Positions 61,740-64,000 of a DNA stretch of 64,000 nt are shown one piece after another. Location: assembly GCF_936933875.1 (NCBI RefSeq), contig NZ_CAKZIK010000046.1, positions 28,596-92,595 on the forward strand, written 5' to 3'. The notes under the pieces were generated by a model, which was given only the letters and a program-made list of their open reading frames with translations, made no database searches and had not been told where the DNA came from. The translations under genes were made by a program, and so were the position numbers. Position 1 is the first letter of the stretch, and each line of letters starts with the position of its first letter. Source of the stretch: an uncultured Chryseobacterium sp. Its GTDB lineage: Bacteria; Bacteroidota; Bacteroidia; Flavobacteriales; Weeksellaceae.

Positions 61740-61747
61740 CAAAAATA
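61740..61747 (-). promoter_or_regulatory. -7 box of the glycosyltransferase operon
   Basis: The minus strand reads TATTTTTG, an exact match, 38 bases before ATG 61701. It overlaps the leader region of the opposite transcript. Confidence 0.55.
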
Positions 61748-61765
61748 ATAAAAACTAAAGTTTTC

Positions 61766-63397
61766 ATGCATCAGAATCAACTATTGTCCTTTAAACAAAT
61801 TCTCTTTTTATACTTCGGTTTTGCCTTGGTTTATTTTTCAGGAATGTTTATTCCTTTGATGGAAAATGATTCAGCACAGCACGCATCAATGGCAATGCGA
61901 ATGGCATTGAATGATGATTTTTTCAATATTTATAAAGGAGAAAATGCTTATCTAGACAAGCCTCACATGCATTTTTGGCTTGCTGCTTTATCCATGAAAA
62001 TTTTTGGGATTAACCATTTTGCATACAGGATTCCTGCTTTTCTATGCATTTTTTTATTAGGTGCGTTTTCGACAAAAAAGTTGGCTGATTTACTTTATGA
62101 GAATAAAAATCTTGGTTATCTAGCTTCTTTAATTTTTTTGTCTGCTCAAACGATTATTTTGTCTGCGCATGATGTTAGAACTGATGCGGTTTTAACAGGT
62201 TTTATCATCTTTTCGATTTGGCAGTTCGTGAAATTTGTTAAAAATCAAAATTCATTTGCAGGAATTCTTGCCGGATTTGGGACAGCATTAGCTTTTTCTT
62301 CTAAAGGATTGATGGCTATTGTAATTATTGGTTTTTGCATTTTCGGATATTTGTTGTATTCAAGGGCGTGGAAAAGGTTTTTTAATTTAAAATTAATATT
62401 CCCAGCTTTGGCATTTGTTATCGGGATTCTACCGATTTTATATGCTTATCATCATCAATTTGGAATTGATGGTATTAAATTTATTCTTTTGGGACAAAGC
62501 GTTGCTAGGATGACTGGCGATGGTTTTGTGCCGAATAATTCAGACTATTTTTTCTTTTTCCATACTTTATTATGGGCTTTTTTACCTTTTTCTTTGGCTT
62601 TTTATGTTGGAGTTTTTGATAAAACTACATTTTTTGTGAAAAATAAATTTCAAAAAATAAATGGAATTGAATTTTTAACACTCGGAGGATTTTGGCTTGT
62701 AATGCTGCTTTTTTCCGCATCAAAATTTAAGCTCCCACATTATTTGAATGGTTTGATTGCTGTTTTGGCGATTTTTACTTCCGCTTATTTGTTTGAAGTT
62801 TTCAATAAAAATAAATTAAAAAAAATCAAAGTTCTATACATCATCCAATTGGTGGTAATTTTTGGTTCAATTATAGGCGTGGCAATGCTTTTCTATTATT
62901 TCACGGGCATTTTAAATGTTTGGATGTACTTTGTAATTGTAGGTTTATTTGCGTTTCTATTATTTAAAATTTTTTCCAAAGAAAATATATTTAAGAAATA
63001 TGTTTTCGTTTCATTGCTTTTTGCTTTAGCTGTAAATCTTTATTTGAATACTCAATTTTATCCAGTTTTAACTAAATATCAGGGTGGTCTTAAACTAGCA
63101 GAATTTGTAAATAAAAATAAAATTGAAAAATCAAAAATCTTTATGTTGAAAGATTACGAAACCTGGTCATTCGATTTTTATACAAAACAAAATACTCCAA
63201 GAGTTGAAGAAAAACAATTAAAAACTGGTGATTATCTTCTAGTAAATGATAAAGATTTAGAAAAGTTATCTAAAAAGTATAAAATTATAGATACTGAAAA
63301 TCATTTTCGAATTACGAGATTATCATTGAAGTTTCTAAATCCCAAGACACGACCAGAACAATTTAAGAAGATGTATTTGGTTCAAATTTTAAACTAG
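61766..63397 (+). CDS. ArnT-like / PMT family glycosyltransferase
   Basis: A 543-residue inner-membrane protein with about 11-12 membrane segments. The N-terminal loop has M-E-N-D-S-A-Q-H-A-S-M-A-M-R-M with the acidic residue used by GT39/GT83 enzymes, and Y-L-D-K-P-H-M-H-F-W-L-A, the ArnT motif. These enzymes transfer a sugar from a polyprenol carrier to lipid A or to other periplasmic acceptors. Divergent from a polyprenol-phosphate glycosyltransferase, an obvious possible donor-maker. Confidence 0.85.
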   Translation: MHQNQLLSFKQILFLYFGFALVYFSGMFIPLMENDSAQHASMAMRMALNDDFFNIYKGENAYLDKPHMHFWLAALSMKIFGINHFAYRIPAFLCIFLLGAFSTKKLADLLYENKNLGYLASLIFLSAQTIILSAHDVRTDAVLTGFIIFSIWQFVKFVKNQNSFAGILAGFGTALAFSSKGLMAIVIIGFCIFGYLLYSRAWKRFFNLKLIFPALAFVIGILPILYAYHHQFGIDGIKFILLGQSVARMTGDGFVPNNSDYFFFFHTLLWAFLPFSLAFYVGVFDKTTFFVKNKFQKINGIEFLTLGGFWLVMLLFSASKFKLPHYLNGLIAVLAIFTSAYLFEVFNKNKLKKIKVLYIIQLVVIFGSIIGVAMLFYYFTGILNVWMYFVIVGLFAFLLFKIFSKENIFKKYVFVSLLFALAVNLYLNTQFYPVLTKYQGGLKLAEFVNKNKIEKSKIFMLKDYETWSFDFYTKQNTPRVEEKQLKTGDYLLVNDKDLEKLSKKYKIIDTENHFRITRLSLKFLNPKTRPEQFKKMYLVQILN

Positions 63398-63517
63398 CGT
63401 TTAATTTTTTAAATTTTGGTATTTCCTTTGTTAACTATGGTATGAATAATGAAAAATTTTGCGTTTAACTTTTTTTAATTATTTTTATCAAATCGAAAAA
63501 ATTAAATACTTTATACA

Positions 63518-63934
63518 ATGAAAAAATTAATGTTCGCCTTTGTTGCGATGTTTTTTGCGACGTTATCATACGCACAAATCGAAGGAAAATGGAAAACGAT
63601 CGACGATGAAACTGGAAAACCAAAATCAATCGTTGAAATTTCTAAAAAATCCGACGGTAAATATTATGGTAAGATTGTTCAACTTCTTATTAAGCCAGAA
63701 AATAACAACTGTGTGAAATGTAAAGACGATCGTAAAAACAAACCACTAGTAGGTTTAGAAATTATCCGTGGTCTTAGCAAAGACGGTAGCGAGTTTGGTG
63801 GAGGTACAATTACAAACCCTAAAGACGGTAAAAGTTACAAAACTGAAATCGTAAGAGAAGGAAATACTTTGAAAGTAAAAGCTCTTATCATGGGATTAGC
63901 TGTAAAAACCCAAACTTGGCATCTAGTAAAATAA
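63518..63934 (+). CDS. DUF2147 family exported protein
   Basis: A 138-residue exported protein; signal peptide 1-19 ends S-Y-A before Q. The body I-E-G-K-W-K-T-I-D-D-E-T-G-K-P-K-S-I-V and a short C-x2-C pair (N-C-V-K-C-K-D-D) are typical of DUF2147, a small beta-barrel family of unknown function. Confidence 0.9.
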   Translation: MKKLMFAFVAMFFATLSYAQIEGKWKTIDDETGKPKSIVEISKKSDGKYYGKIVQLLIKPENNNCVKCKDDRKNKPLVGLEIIRGLSKDGSEFGGGTITNPKDGKSYKTEIVREGNTLKVKALIMGLAVKTQTWHLVK

Positions 63935-63975
63935 AAAAATCTTAAATGAATATCCGTAATTTATCATAACTTTTG

Positions 63976-63983
63976 TATATTTG
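63976..63983 (+). promoter_or_regulatory. -7 box of the next, unseen gene
   Basis: TATATTTG, an exact match, near the right edge of the window; the gene it serves lies outside. Confidence 0.45.
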
Positions 63984-64000
63984 TAGTAATCAAACAATTA

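Overview
The window is a low-GC chromosome segment from a Bacteroidota (Flavobacteriia) bacterium, most likely Weeksellaceae close to Chryseobacterium, Kaistella or Epilithonimonas. The signs are SusC/SusD outer-membrane genes, GLPGLI and DUF6427 families, signal peptides ending in S/A-Q, and many exact copies of the Flavobacteriia -7 promoter box TAnnTTTG just upstream of genes on both strands. Taxon, functions and promoters are inferred from sequence alone.

Three parts can be separated. (1) 1-15960 is core chromosome: a truncated M1 aminopeptidase, a divergent HupE/UreJ-like and DUF6702 pair around a 21-bp palindrome, AcpH-like, radA, pyrG, yidC, rnhB, a SusC/SusD operon, argS and a response regulator. 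(2) 15966-36574 is a 20.6-kb integrated mobilizable element in the 3' end of tRNA-Gln(TTG). It is bounded by a 25-bp direct repeat of the tRNA end and carries a tyrosine integrase, two DUF3853 proteins, a primase-helicase, a Toprim protein, an iteron-like region, a candidate oriT, a MobC-like protein and a relaxase. Its cargo is an AlbA_2/ATPase gene between 121-122-bp direct repeats, a tail-anchored protein, and a nine-gene TetR-associated operon of exported proteins: two CarboxypepD_reg-like proteins, GLPGLI, a lipoprotein, a retropepsin-like protease, an alpha/beta hydrolase, an HExxH protease, a TlpA-like thioredoxin broken by one TGA, and a DoxX-like membrane protein. (3) 36575-64000 is core chromosome again: tRNA-Gln, menE-like, arfB, a deoxyhypusine-synthase-like gene, an alkyltransferase-like protein, htpG, recA, an MpaB-family protein, pfkA-gap, a ZnuD-like receptor locus, tig, an M16 peptidase, DUF3109, DUF6427, DUF6341-like, UspA, an FAH-family enzyme, an exonuclease, and pssA with three further envelope genes.

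The element rearranges its target. The hairpin terminator that fits the tRNA gene is now stranded beyond the left repeat (15926-15957), and the right end of the element supplies a different hairpin with a T-run just beyond the rebuilt tRNA 3' end (36472-36515). The right-end hairpin overlaps one of two near-identical TGGCTGTA repeat pairs found at both element ends, probable integrase arm sites.

The best candidates for undescribed biology are the TetR-linked exported protease/hydrolase operon with twin 19-bp operators, and the repeat-flanked AlbA_2 gene, both carried by the element. No rRNA genes, CRISPR arrays or transposase genes were seen.
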